64,000 bases of DNA. Source: Sphingomonadales bacterium (GTDB lineage: Bacteria > Pseudomonadota > Alphaproteobacteria > Sphingomonadales > Sphingomonadaceae). Positions 35,185-43,415 of the stretch are shown in pieces. Made by a program: the position numbers and the translations under genes. The notes under the pieces were generated by a model, which was given only the letters and a program-made list of their open reading frames with translations, was not told where the DNA came from and searched no databases. How positions within the stretch are numbered: the stretch's first letter is position 1; each line of letters opens with the position of its first letter. The DNA is taken from contig JADKCA010000001.1 of the NCBI GenBank assembly GCA_016714795.1, positions 372,001 through 436,000 on the forward strand, written 5' to 3'.

Positions 35185-35748
35185 TCAGTCCCTAGCGAAC
35201 ATATCGTCGTGAGAAAGTGAGACCGCGAGAGAAGGCAGGTCGACCAGGCTGCCCGTGGCCAGCCAATTGTCCGACCAACCCTCTGCACTCGTCCGCTGCA
35301 CCACGCGCACACGTTCTGCATCGGGATCAACGAACAGGATCGTGTCGACGCTGGGGAGATCGTGATATTCCGCTAACTTGACCCGCTGATCATGCGCGGA
35401 GGTGCTGGGGGAGAGGACTTCGATCACCACGCGCGGATCGGTGAAGGCGGTATCCCTGTCGCGATCCGGGCTGTTTGCATCTCCGCAATAAACGGTGACA
35501 TCGGGATAGCGCACCGACATATCATGCGTCCGCGCTGCCATGTCAGACCCGTAGGGACGGCAGCCTGAGCCTTTCAGCTTGATGCGCAAGGCAGCGACAA
35601 GATTGGCCTGAATCCGTGCATGCGCCGCCGTGCCGCCGCCCATCATGCGGATCACGCCATTATCCAGCTCAACCTTCTCCTCCGGGCCAAATTCCATCGC
35701 GAGGAACTGGTCTGCGGAGATCAGATAGGGGGCAGGGTGGGTGGCCAT
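35185..35748 (-). CDS. Uma2 family protein (DUF820, PD-(D/E)XK-like nuclease fold)
   Basis: A 187-residue Uma2/DUF820 protein. It has the usual order: an acidic N-terminal segment with KVELDNGVI, a central RYPDVTVYCG (catalytic-type aspartate), VVIEVLSPST (glutamate) and a downstream DQRVKLAEY (lysine). These residues form the active site of a restriction-endonuclease-like fold. The family is hugely expanded in cyanobacteria and sparser elsewhere; its biological role is not established. It is a single gene between DUF2189 and the groESL operon. Confidence 0.85.
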   Translation of the reverse strand: MATHPAPYLISADQFLAMEFGPEEKVELDNGVIRMMGGGTAAHARIQANLVAALRIKLKGSGCRPYGSDMAARTHDMSVRYPDVTVYCGDANSPDRDRDTAFTDPRVVIEVLSPSTSAHDQRVKLAEYHDLPSVDTILFVDPDAERVRVVQRTSAEGWSDNWLATGSLVDLPSLAVSLSHDDMFARD

Positions 35749-35800
35749 AGGGGGAGTTTATGCTTTTTGTGGCAGGATGGGAAGGGGAGCGGATGGGGAC

Positions 35801-35837
35801 AAAAAAAGGGCCGGAGAGTTTCCTCCCCGGCCCCTTT
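35801..35837 (-). terminator. Intrinsic terminator of groES-groEL
   Basis: The stem GGGCCGG (35808-35814) pairs with CCGGCCC (35827-35833) around a 12-base loop. Read on the minus strand it is followed by a run of seven T (A at 35801-35807). It lies 28 bases after the groEL stop. Confidence 0.85.
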
Positions 35838-35864
35838 CTTGTTCGTATGGGACGAAGCGCTGGA

Positions 35865-37523
35865 TCAGAAATCCATACCGCCCATGCCGCCCATTCCGCC
35901 CATGCCGCCGGGCATACCGCCCATGCCGCCTGCGGCCTTGTCTTCCGGCGCGTCAGAGATGGCTGCTTCGGTGGTGATCAGCAGACCAGCAACCGAGGCA
36001 GCATCCTGAAGTGCGGTGCGAACGACCTTGGTCGGATCGATCACGCCAGCGCCAACAAGGTTTTCATAGACGTCGGTCGAGGCGTTGAAGCCCTGATTTT
36101 CGTCATTTTCGCGCAGCAGATTGCCCGACACCACGGCGCCATCATGGCCCGCATTGGTGGCGATCTGACGCAGCGGAGCGACAATCGCCTTGCGGATGAT
36201 GTCGATGCCGCGGGTCTGGTCGTCATTCACGCCCTTCAGGCCTTCAAGCGCCTTGGTGGCGTAAAGCAGCGCCGTGCCGCCGCCGGGGACGATGCCTTCT
36301 TCAACGGCCGCGCGCGTGGCGTGCAGCGCATCATCAACGCGGTCCTTGCGCTCTTTCACTTCAACTTCGGTCGATCCGCCGACCTTGATCACGGCAACGC
36401 CACCGGCCAGCTTGGCCAGACGTTCCTGGAGCTTTTCCTTGTCGTAATCGCTGGTGGTGATTTCGATCTGCGCCTTGATGGCTTCGGTGCGGCCCTTGAT
36501 GGCATCCGCATCGCCCGCGCCGTCGACGATGACGGTGTTGTCCTTGTCGATGGTGACGCGCTTGGCCTGGCCGAGCATGCCGAGCGTGACGGTTTCAAGC
36601 TTGATGCCCAGATCTTCGGAGATCATTTCGCCCTTGGTCAGGATCGCAATGTCTTCGAGCATCGCCTTGCGACGATCACCGAAACCGGGAGCCTTCACAG
36701 CCGCAATCTTCAGGCCGCCACGCAGCTTGTTGACGACGAGCGTGGCGAGGGCTTCGCCTTCAATGTCTTCGGCGATGATGAGGAGCGGACGGCCCGACTG
36801 CACAACCGCTTCGAGGATCGGCAGCATCGCCTGAAGCGAGGACAGCTTCTTCTCGTGGATCAGGATGTAGGGGTTGTCGAGTTCGACAGACATCTTTTCC
36901 GGGTTGGTGATGAAATAGGGGCTGAGATAGCCACGGTCGAACTGCATGCCTTCAACCACGTCCAGCTCGCTGTCCATGCCCTTGGCTTCTTCGACGGTGA
37001 TCACGCCTTCCTTGCCGACCTTTTCCATCGCTTCGGCAATCATGTTGCCGATTTCGGCTTCACCATTGGCAGAGATCGTGCCGACCTGCGCGATTTCGGC
37101 GGTGCCAGAAACGGGCTTGGAACGGCCCTTCAGGTCTGCAACCACGATGCCGACCGCCTGATCGATACCACGCTTGAGATCCATCGGGTTCATGCCGGCG
37201 GCAACCGACTTCATGCCTTCGCGGACAATCGCCTGAGCCAGAACGGTCGCGGTGGTGGTGCCGTCGCCCGCTGCGTCGTTCGCCTTGGAAGCGACTTCGC
37301 GGATCATCTGCGCGCCCATATTCTCGAACTTGTCCTTCAGTTCGATTTCCTTGGCGACGGTGACGCCGTCCTTGGTGATGCGGGGTGCGCCGAAGCTCTT
37401 GTCGATCACGACGTTGCGGCCCTTCGGCCCCAGCGTGACCTTTACGGCGTCAGCGAGAATGTCCACGCCGCGCAGGATGCGCTCACGCGCGTCGCGGCCG
37501 AATTTTACGTCTTTTGCAGCCAT
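35865..37523 (-). CDS. groEL: 60-kDa chaperonin GroEL
   Basis: A 552-residue chaperonin subunit that folds cytosolic proteins in a double ring capped by GroES. It shows the ATP-binding VTLGPKGRNVVIDKSFG, the DAAGDGTTTATVLAQAI motif with the catalytic aspartate, the apical-domain hydrophobic face, and the C-terminal glycine-methionine repeat tail ending GGMDF. The length and lack of gaps indicate a functional copy. It follows groES by 59 bases and ends at a T-rich terminator. Expression is expected to be HrcA-repressed through the CIRCE element before groES. Confidence 0.99.
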   Translation of the reverse strand: MAAKDVKFGRDARERILRGVDILADAVKVTLGPKGRNVVIDKSFGAPRITKDGVTVAKEIELKDKFENMGAQMIREVASKANDAAGDGTTTATVLAQAIVREGMKSVAAGMNPMDLKRGIDQAVGIVVADLKGRSKPVSGTAEIAQVGTISANGEAEIGNMIAEAMEKVGKEGVITVEEAKGMDSELDVVEGMQFDRGYLSPYFITNPEKMSVELDNPYILIHEKKLSSLQAMLPILEAVVQSGRPLLIIAEDIEGEALATLVVNKLRGGLKIAAVKAPGFGDRRKAMLEDIAILTKGEMISEDLGIKLETVTLGMLGQAKRVTIDKDNTVIVDGAGDADAIKGRTEAIKAQIEITTSDYDKEKLQERLAKLAGGVAVIKVGGSTEVEVKERKDRVDDALHATRAAVEEGIVPGGGTALLYATKALEGLKGVNDDQTRGIDIIRKAIVAPLRQIATNAGHDGAVVSGNLLRENDENQGFNASTDVYENLVGAGVIDPTKVVRTALQDAASVAGLLITTEAAISDAPEDKAAGGMGGMPGGMGGMGGMGGMDF

Positions 37524-37582
37524 TTGGATGCTCCTTCAGAATTTCAAAGTTCGCGAAAGTTCGCGGGGTAGGGGGATGATTC

Positions 37583-37870
37583 TCAGCTGATGATGCCGAG
37601 AATGTCCGATTCCTTCATGATCAGCAGATCTTCACCATCGACCTTCACTTCGGTGCCCGACCATTTGCCGAACAGCACGCGATCACCGGCCTTCACGTCC
37701 GGCTTGATGCGGTCGCCATCTTCATTATAGGCGCCTTCGCCCACGGAAATAATCTCGCCTTCCTGCGGCTTTTCCTTGGCGGTGTCGGGGATGATGATGC
37801 CGCCAGCCGACTTTTCTTCAGCTTCGACACGACGAACGACCACGCGGTCGTGCAACGGACGGAATGCCAT
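37583..37870 (-). CDS. groES: 10-kDa co-chaperonin GroES
   Basis: A 95-residue co-chaperonin that caps the GroEL ring. The N-terminal FRPLHDRVVVRRVEAEEKSA, the mobile loop (SAGGIIIPDTAKEKPQEGEI) and the conserved GDRVLFGKWSGTEVK region are typical. It begins at ATG 37870 with GAGAGGAA upstream. The 5' untranslated region carries a CIRCE element 34 bases before the start and a sigma-70-type promoter just above it. Confidence 0.99.
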   Translation of the reverse strand: MAFRPLHDRVVVRRVEAEEKSAGGIIIPDTAKEKPQEGEIISVGEGAYNEDGDRIKPDVKAGDRVLFGKWSGTEVKVDGEDLLIMKESDILGIIS

Positions 37871-37903
37871 GATTGTGTTCCTCTCTTGGCGTTTGAATGG
37901 GAA

Positions 37904-37930
37904 TTAGCACTCATGCAGAATGAGTGCCAA
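37904..37930. promoter_or_regulatory. CIRCE element (HrcA operator)
   Basis: TTAGCACTC, nine bases, GAGTGCCAA: the consensus CIRCE TTAGCACTC-N9-GAGTGCTAA with one substitution in the second arm. It begins where transcription from the promoter just upstream should start, which is the normal position for HrcA repression of groESL. Confidence 0.95.
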
Positions 37931-37937
37931 CAGAGGC

Positions 37938-37966
37938 CATATGGGTATGGGGTGCAGGGGCGTCAA
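37938..37966 (-). promoter_or_regulatory. Predicted groES promoter (-35/-10)
   Basis: Read on the minus strand, TTGACG (37966-37961) and CATATG (37943-37938) are separated by exactly 17 bases. The expected start site, about seven bases downstream, falls at the edge of the CIRCE element. Spacing to a sigma-32 type CCCCAT box is too short, so a housekeeping promoter is preferred. Confidence 0.65.
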
Positions 37967-37987
37967 GGGGTGGAGCGGGGGATTTTT

Positions 37988-39367
37988 TCAGCCGGACACC
38001 AGCCCCAGCCGCTCCCGCCGCGACCAGCGCCACAGCATGAGGCTTGCCACGAAGAGCAGGCCCATGGCGAGGCCGATCCACACGCCCAGCCCTTTGAGCG
38101 GCGTGTAAAAGCCCAGCCCAACGCAGGTCATCAGACCCGGCAGCCAATAGCCGAACAGGGCATAGCGCATGGGGATGCTGGTATCCTGCACACCGCGCAA
38201 CAGGCCTGCGCCCACCGCCTGCGCACCATCCAGCAACTGGAAGGCGGCCGCGACCACCAGATATTGCAGCGCAAAGCCGATCAGCGCGGCATTTTGCGGC
38301 GCGTCCGGGTCTACATAGATGGAGAGCAGCAGGCGCGGCGCGATGATCATGGAGAGTGCAGTCAGCCCCATGAAGCCGATGCCCATCGTCAGCGCGGCGC
38401 GGCCAGCGCGCGCGATGGAGGCCGTGTCGCCCGCGCCATAATGATAGCCGACGCGGATCGTGGCCGCCTGCGCCACCCCGAACGGCACCTGGAAGGCGAT
38501 GGCGGCCAGCTGGAGTGTGACGGTGTGTGCGGCAAGTTCGGAAGGGCCGATCAGTCCCATCAGGAACGCGGCCCCGTTGAACAATCCGCCTTCGGCCAGC
38601 ACCGTGACGGCAATCGGCAGGCCGATGCCGAACAAGGTCTGCAAGCGGCTCCATTCCGGCTTCCAGATCCGCCCGAACAGCGCATAGCGCCGCAGCCGCC
38701 GATCGCTTCGGATGACGAGCAGATAGGCCGCCAGCATCACGAAAGTGGTGATGACGCTGGAGATGGCAGAGCCTTGCAGCCCCAGCGCCGGAAATCCGGC
38801 ATGGCCGAACACCAACAGCCAGTTGCCGATTGAGTTCACGGCCAGCGCCAGCAATGTGATGGCGGTTCCAATGCTGGCGCGGCCCAGCGCGGAAACGAAA
38901 ATGCGCAGCAGGGCAGAGAGGATCGCCGGGATCACCGCCCATTTCAGAATCGTCAGAAACAGGCCTGCGTTATGCGCCACTTCGGGCAGTTGCCCGCTCC
39001 ACAGGATCAGCGCCTCTCCATAATGGCAGATCAGCATGGCGGGGATGCCGACCAGCACCGCCATCCACATGCCCATCCGCATCGTCCTGCGTACCTCGCG
39101 CACGCTGTGACGCTTTCGCCCCAGTTCTGCGGCGACAACGGGGGCCGTCGCGCCGATCAGCCCGGTTGTCGCCCAGAGCAGCAGCCCGTAAACGGACACG
39201 CCCAGCGAGGACGCCGCCAGATGCAACTCGCCCAGCCGCGCAATGAACACCACGTCCACGGCATAAACCGCCATCTGCAACAGATTGGCGAGCACCAGCG
39301 GACCGGCGAGCGCCAGCATTGCGCGAAACTCGCCGCGCATCGCTATCGTCTCGGTCTGCTCTGCCAT
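37988..39367 (-). CDS. MATE family efflux transporter
   Basis: A 459-residue inner-membrane antiporter with twelve predicted helices in two homologous halves. The first half begins LALAGPLVLANLLQMAVYAVDVVFIARLG and the second is seen at GIGLPIAVTVLAEGGLFNGAAFLMG, a pattern of the NorM-like MATE branch. It would export cationic or amphipathic compounds using a sodium or proton gradient; the substrate is not evident. It is monocistronic, sharing no overlap with groES or the following divergent gene. Confidence 0.92.
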   Translation of the reverse strand: MAEQTETIAMRGEFRAMLALAGPLVLANLLQMAVYAVDVVFIARLGELHLAASSLGVSVYGLLLWATTGLIGATAPVVAAELGRKRHSVREVRRTMRMGMWMAVLVGIPAMLICHYGEALILWSGQLPEVAHNAGLFLTILKWAVIPAILSALLRIFVSALGRASIGTAITLLALAVNSIGNWLLVFGHAGFPALGLQGSAISSVITTFVMLAAYLLVIRSDRRLRRYALFGRIWKPEWSRLQTLFGIGLPIAVTVLAEGGLFNGAAFLMGLIGPSELAAHTVTLQLAAIAFQVPFGVAQAATIRVGYHYGAGDTASIARAGRAALTMGIGFMGLTALSMIIAPRLLLSIYVDPDAPQNAALIGFALQYLVVAAAFQLLDGAQAVGAGLLRGVQDTSIPMRYALFGYWLPGLMTCVGLGFYTPLKGLGVWIGLAMGLLFVASLMLWRWSRRERLGLVSG

Positions 39368-39497
39368 GTATCCTCCCGGTCAGCCGATCAGGGTAGCGAA
39401 GCCATGGAGGGAAGGGAAGGGTGGCCCGTTCATCGCCGGTGCAGGCAGGCTGCGCTCTAAGGCTTGCAACCCTCGATCTGTGGAGCGATAAGGCGGC

Positions 39498-39890
39498 ATG
39501 AGACTTTTTCTTTCCCTCGGACTCGTGCTGGCGTCATTGCCAGTGGCCGCTCCCGCGCAAGAACGCGTGCTGACCGTTTTTGGCGATGACGAATGCCCTG
39601 CCGCCACCATCTGTGTGCGCGCGCCAGAGAAGGAACGATTCCGCATTCCCAAGGAATTGCGCAAGCAGACCGAATTGTCCCCCACGCAGCGCAGCTGGGC
39701 CGCGCGCGTCAGCTCCACGCTGGAGCCGGGCCGCACCGGGCCGAGCGCTTGTGCTGCGGCAAGCGGGGGCAGCTGGGTTGGCTGTTTTGGCGAGGAGATG
39801 CGTCAGGCTCGCGAAGAAGCGAGACTCGCGGCGGAGGGCGGCACCGATGCGTCGTCCGCCAAACAGGTGCGGTTGATCTCGACCCCTTGA
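39498..39890 (+). CDS. Small secreted protein of unknown function
   Basis: A 130-residue protein with a signal peptide (MRLFLSLGLVLASLPVAAPA) and a mature region rich in charged residues. Four cysteines are visible in two pairs (DECPAATICVR near 33-40, and SACAAASGGSWVGCFG near 84-98), probably oxidised in the periplasm. The C-terminus is an acidic, alanine-rich helix. I recognise no family with a function. It lies alone between the MATE exporter and the transaldolase pseudogene. Confidence 0.72.
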   Translation: MRLFLSLGLVLASLPVAAPAQERVLTVFGDDECPAATICVRAPEKERFRIPKELRKQTELSPTQRSWAARVSSTLEPGRTGPSACAAASGGSWVGCFGEEMRQAREEARLAAEGGTDASSAKQVRLISTP

Positions 39891-39951
39891 GACGGATCAC
39901 TCAGCATTGACGCGAACGGACATTGATGGCGATTCAATGCGCGTGATCCTA

Positions 39952-39974
39952 CCCCGGCCCATAGAGGGCCGAGG
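39952..39974. terminator. Possible hairpin terminator between convergent genes
   Basis: CCCCGGCCC and GGGCCGAGG pair over nine positions with one mismatch, around the loop ATAGA. It sits between the stops of the small secreted protein gene and the transaldolase. There is no T-run on either side, so terminator activity is uncertain. Confidence 0.35.
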
Positions 39975-39997
39975 CCTGCGCCGGAAATCAGACGTGA

Positions 39998-40655
39998 TTA
40001 CCGCAGGATCGTCTGCCCCGTTCCCGCCCAATCCTTCAAAAAGCCTTCAATCCCCTTGTCCGTGAGGACATGGTTGAACAGCGACTTGATGACGGCAGGC
40101 GGCGCGGTCATCACATCAGCGCCGATCCGCGCGGCTTGCAGCACATGCGTGACGTGGCGGATGCTGGCAGCCAGAATTTGCGTCTGATAATCATAATTGT
40201 CATAGATCAGGCGGATGTCTTCGATCAGGTCCATCCCGTCAAAGCCGTTATCATCATGCCGGCCCACGAACGGAGACACGAAGGTCGCGCCGGCCTTCGC
40301 TGCCAGCAGTGCCTGATTGGCCGAGAAGCAGAGCGTGACATTGACCATCGTGCCTTCGCCAGTCAGCGCCTTGCAGGTCTTCAGACCGTCAATCGTCAGC
40401 GGCACCTTTGATGCAGACATTGTCCGCAATCTTGCGCAGCACGTCCGCCTCTTTCATCATCGTTTCGTGATCAAGCGCGATCACTTCGGCAGAAACCGGG
40501 CCATCGGTGAGGCCGCAAATCTCCTTGGTGACTTCCATGAAATCCCGCCCCGCCTTGGCGATCAGCGACGGATTTGTCGTCACGCCGTCCAGCAGGCCGG
40601 TGGCGGCGAGTTCGGCGATTTCCTTGGTGTCTGCGGTGTCTGCGAAGAATTTCAT
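39998..40655 (-). pseudogene. talC: Short transaldolase / fructose-6-phosphate aldolase-type gene with a +1 frameshift
   Basis: From ATG 40655 (AGGAA upstream) the frame reads as a short transaldolase: MKFFADTADTKEIAELAATG, TTNPSLIAKAG and LRKIADNVCIK. At 40407-40409 the minus strand has AAAGGTG where the family needs AAGGTG. The normal frame leaves after VCIK into GAADD and a stop. One base out of register, the sequence continues correctly as VPLTIDGLKTCKAL, NVTLCFSANQA, FVSPFVGRHDD and the C-terminus. Restoring the frame gives a 218-residue protein, the usual length. A single extra A in a short A-run may be a mutation or a sequencing error. Confidence 0.85.
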
Positions 40656-40698
40656 GGGATGGGTTCCTGTGGGGCAAGTGTGCAAATTCAAAATATTA

Positions 40699-40738
40699 CG
40701 GTCATGCTGAGACAAGTTCAGGGTGACGAAAAGTGACA
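40699..40738. repeat. Short imperfect palindrome near thrS
   Basis: GTCATGCTGAG and the following TTCAGGGTGAC form an imperfect palindrome, a type of dispersed extragenic element frequent in alphaproteobacteria. It abuts the thrS stop codon. Only one copy is seen in this window. Confidence 0.4.
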
Positions 40739-40739
40739 A

Positions 40740-42731
40740 CTACCCCCGCAAATCCGGCGGCGTGGCCTCTTCCTTCAGCATGGCAATGGCTTCCTCAAGC
40801 GTCATGATCCGCTGGCCTTCGCTGCCCAGCGTGCGGATGGCGACCTTGCCTTCCTCGGCCTCGCGCTTGCCGACCACCAGCAGATGCGGGACTTTCTGGA
40901 GCGAGTGTTCGCGGACCTTGTAATTGATCTTCTCGTTGCGCAGATCGCTTTCGACGCGGATGCCAGCGGCCGCCAGCTTCTCTGTCACGGCGTTGGCATA
41001 ATCGTCCGCGTCCGACACGATGGTCGCGACCACCGCTTGCACCGGGGTGAGCCAGGTGGGGAAGCGGCCGGCATATTCCTCGATCAGGATGCCGATGAAG
41101 CGTTCATAAGCGCCGAAGATCGCGCGGTGCAACATCACGGGGCGGTGCTTTGCACCATCCTCGCCCACATAGGACGCATCGAGGCGCTCGGGCAGAACCC
41201 GGTCTGACTGGATGGTGCCCACCTGCCAGGTGCGGCCAATCGCGTCGGTCAGATGCCATTCCAGCTTGGGGGCATAAAACGCGCCTTCACCCGGCAGTTC
41301 TTCCCAGCCAAGTTCAGGCGTGGCGAGGCCCGCGCGCACAACGGCGTCACGCAGTTCTTTCTCCGCCTTGTCCCAGTCTTCATCGCTGCCAAACCGCTTT
41401 TCGGGGCGCAGCGCGAGCTTGATCGCATATTTGAAGCCGAAATCCCGGTAGATGCGATCAGCCAGTGCACAGAACGCCTCTACCTCTGCCACGATCTGAT
41501 CTTCGCGGCAGAAGATATGCGCATCGTCCTGCGTGAACTGGCGGACCCGCATGATCCCGTGCAGCGCACCATGGGCTTCGTTGCGATGGCAGCAGCCATT
41601 TTCGTAAAGCCGCATCGGCAGCTCGCGATAGGATTTGATCCCCTGCTTGAACACCAGCACATGCGCCGGGCAGTTCATCGGCTTGATCGCCATCCAGTCC
41701 GCATCATCCGCCACCTTGGGCGCGCCGCTCTCCACATCGGGAACGATATCGGGCACGGCAAACATGTTCTCGCGATATTTGCCCCAGTGGCCGGACTGTT
41801 CCCACTGACGGGCGTCCATCACCTGCGGCGTCTTGATCTCGCGATAGCCAGCATCGTCGATCGCGCGGCGCATATAATCTTCCAGCGCGCGATAAATGAC
41901 ATAGCCCTTGGGGTGCCAGAACACGCTGCCATGCGCTTCTTCCTGCAAATGGAACAGGTCCATCTCCTGCCCCAGCTTGCGGTGATCGCGCTTGGCGGCT
42001 TCTTCGAGCCGCGTCAGGTGGGCATCAAGCTGCTTCTTGTTGAGCCAGCCGGTGCCGTACACGCGCGTCAGCTGCGCATTATTCTGGTCGCCGCGCCAGT
42101 AAGCGCCCGAAACGCGCATGAGTTTGAACGCCTGCGGGTCAAGCTTGCCGGTCGAGGCGAGGTGTGGGCCGCGGCACATGTCCATCCAGTCGGAACCCGA
42201 CCAATAGACGGTCAACTCTTCACCTGCGGGCAGTTCGGCGGCCCATTCGGCCTTGAAGCTCTCGCCCGCTGCGGACCATTTGGCGATCAGATCATCGCGC
42301 GCAATGACTTCGCGGCGCAGCGGCTTGTCCGCCTTGATGATGGCGCGCATCGCCTCTTCGATCTTGGGGAGATCATCTTCGGTAAAGGGCTGGGCGGCGG
42401 CGAAATCATAATAGAATCCGTCATCGGTTGAAGGACCGAAGGTGATCTGCGTGCCGGGATAAAGCGATTGCACCGCTTCTGCGAGCACATGCGCATAATC
42501 ATGCCGGGCGAGTTCGAGCGCATCCGCTTCGTCACGCGTGGTCACCAGCGCGACCTGGGCGTCGCCGTCAAACGGGCGCATCACGTCGCGCAGTTCGCCG
42601 TTCACGCGCGCGGCAATGGTGGCCTTGGCAAGGCCGGGGCCGATCGAGGCGGCGAGATCAGCGGGCGTGGAACCAGCGGGCAACTCCCGCACGGAGCCAT
42701 CGGGAAGGGTCAGGGAATATGTGTCAACCAT
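40740..42731 (-). CDS. thrS: Threonine--tRNA ligase
   Basis: A 663-residue class II synthetase. It has an N-terminal TGS domain (LTLPDGSVRELPAGSTPADLA), an editing domain with the HDYAHVLAEA zinc/histidine motif, and the catalytic core with motif 2 (ELPMRLYENGCCHRNEAHGALHG). A C-terminal anticodon-binding domain follows (WLTPVQAVVATIVSDADDYA). The zinc cysteine of the active site lies in MNCPAH. The frame extends upstream to 42767, but ATG 42731 (MVDTYSLTL) gives the normal N-terminus. Confidence 0.98.
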   Translation of the reverse strand: MVDTYSLTLPDGSVRELPAGSTPADLAASIGPGLAKATIAARVNGELRDVMRPFDGDAQVALVTTRDEADALELARHDYAHVLAEAVQSLYPGTQITFGPSTDDGFYYDFAAAQPFTEDDLPKIEEAMRAIIKADKPLRREVIARDDLIAKWSAAGESFKAEWAAELPAGEELTVYWSGSDWMDMCRGPHLASTGKLDPQAFKLMRVSGAYWRGDQNNAQLTRVYGTGWLNKKQLDAHLTRLEEAAKRDHRKLGQEMDLFHLQEEAHGSVFWHPKGYVIYRALEDYMRRAIDDAGYREIKTPQVMDARQWEQSGHWGKYRENMFAVPDIVPDVESGAPKVADDADWMAIKPMNCPAHVLVFKQGIKSYRELPMRLYENGCCHRNEAHGALHGIMRVRQFTQDDAHIFCREDQIVAEVEAFCALADRIYRDFGFKYAIKLALRPEKRFGSDEDWDKAEKELRDAVVRAGLATPELGWEELPGEGAFYAPKLEWHLTDAIGRTWQVGTIQSDRVLPERLDASYVGEDGAKHRPVMLHRAIFGAYERFIGILIEEYAGRFPTWLTPVQAVVATIVSDADDYANAVTEKLAAAGIRVESDLRNEKINYKVREHSLQKVPHLLVVGKREAEEGKVAIRTLGSEGQRIMTLEEAIAMLKEEATPPDLRG

Positions 42732-42790
42732 GGGGCTGCCTATGCCGTGGCGGGTGCAAAGGCGCAATCCTTCTCTGCCCTTGGCATGCG

Positions 42791-43411
42791 TCAGCCGAGC
42801 GTGATGCCATAATCCCGGGCAAAGCGGGTGCGGGCATCGTCTGCCGTGGTGAACTGAAAGGCGTGCATCCCCATGGCGTGAGCCCCGGCCACGTTGGCGG
42901 CGACGTCATCCATGAACAGGGTCTCGGCCGGGTGCAGGCTCCAGGTGGAAAGCAGATGCTGGTAAATCCCCGGATTGGGCTTCACCTCGCCGATTTCCGC
43001 CGAAATCACTGCGCCTTCGAAGAGCGGCCACCAGCTGTGATGCGCCTTGTAGTGCGCCACAAACTCATGGACATTGTCTGACAGCGCTAGGATGCGATAG
43101 CCCGCGCCCAAGGCCTCGTGCATCAGCTCGACCGAGCCGGGCAGGGGGCTCATGCTTTCCAGAACCACGTCAAACAGCCGGTCGGCGTCCGCATTCTGCA
43201 TCAATCCGCTTTGGACATAGCTGACCTTGGCCTCTTCCACGCTGATCTGGCCAAGGTTGAGCGGCAGCCATATGTCGCGCGAAAAGACGCCAGCGCGCAA
43301 GCCGTCATGATCAGGGCCGTCGCCAAAGGTCTGGCGGATGATCCAGTCCGGGTCCCAGCGCACCACGACATTGCCGATGTCGAACACGATGGTGCGGATG
43401 GCAGGCGTCAT
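42791..43411 (-). CDS. HAD-IA family hydrolase
   Basis: A 206-residue haloacid dehalogenase-type phosphatase. Motif I is IVFDIGNVVVRWD near the N-terminus (nucleophile aspartate in FDIG), motif II a serine in ILALSDNVHEF, motif III a lysine in EIGEVKPNPGIY, and motif IV LFMDDVAANV. The FDIGNVVV form resembles YihX-type sugar or FMN phosphatases. The ATG at 43411 lies four bases after the gmk stop and is preferred over the longer frame that overlaps gmk. Substrate is not assignable. Confidence 0.88.
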   Translation of the reverse strand: MTPAIRTIVFDIGNVVVRWDPDWIIRQTFGDGPDHDGLRAGVFSRDIWLPLNLGQISVEEAKVSYVQSGLMQNADADRLFDVVLESMSPLPGSVELMHEALGAGYRILALSDNVHEFVAHYKAHHSWWPLFEGAVISAEIGEVKPNPGIYQHLLSTWSLHPAETLFMDDVAANVAGAHAMGMHAFQFTTADDARTRFARDYGITLG

Positions 43412-43415
43412 GACG

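Noticed and set aside
35760..37571. 603-residue open frame opposite groEL
   Set aside because: Antisense to a perfect GroEL; its apparent regularity mirrors GroEL codon usage.
37938..37966. Sigma-32 heat-shock promoter for groES
   Set aside because: The CTTGA and CCCCAT boxes are only eight bases apart, too close for a sigma-32 promoter; the sigma-70 reading has ideal spacing.
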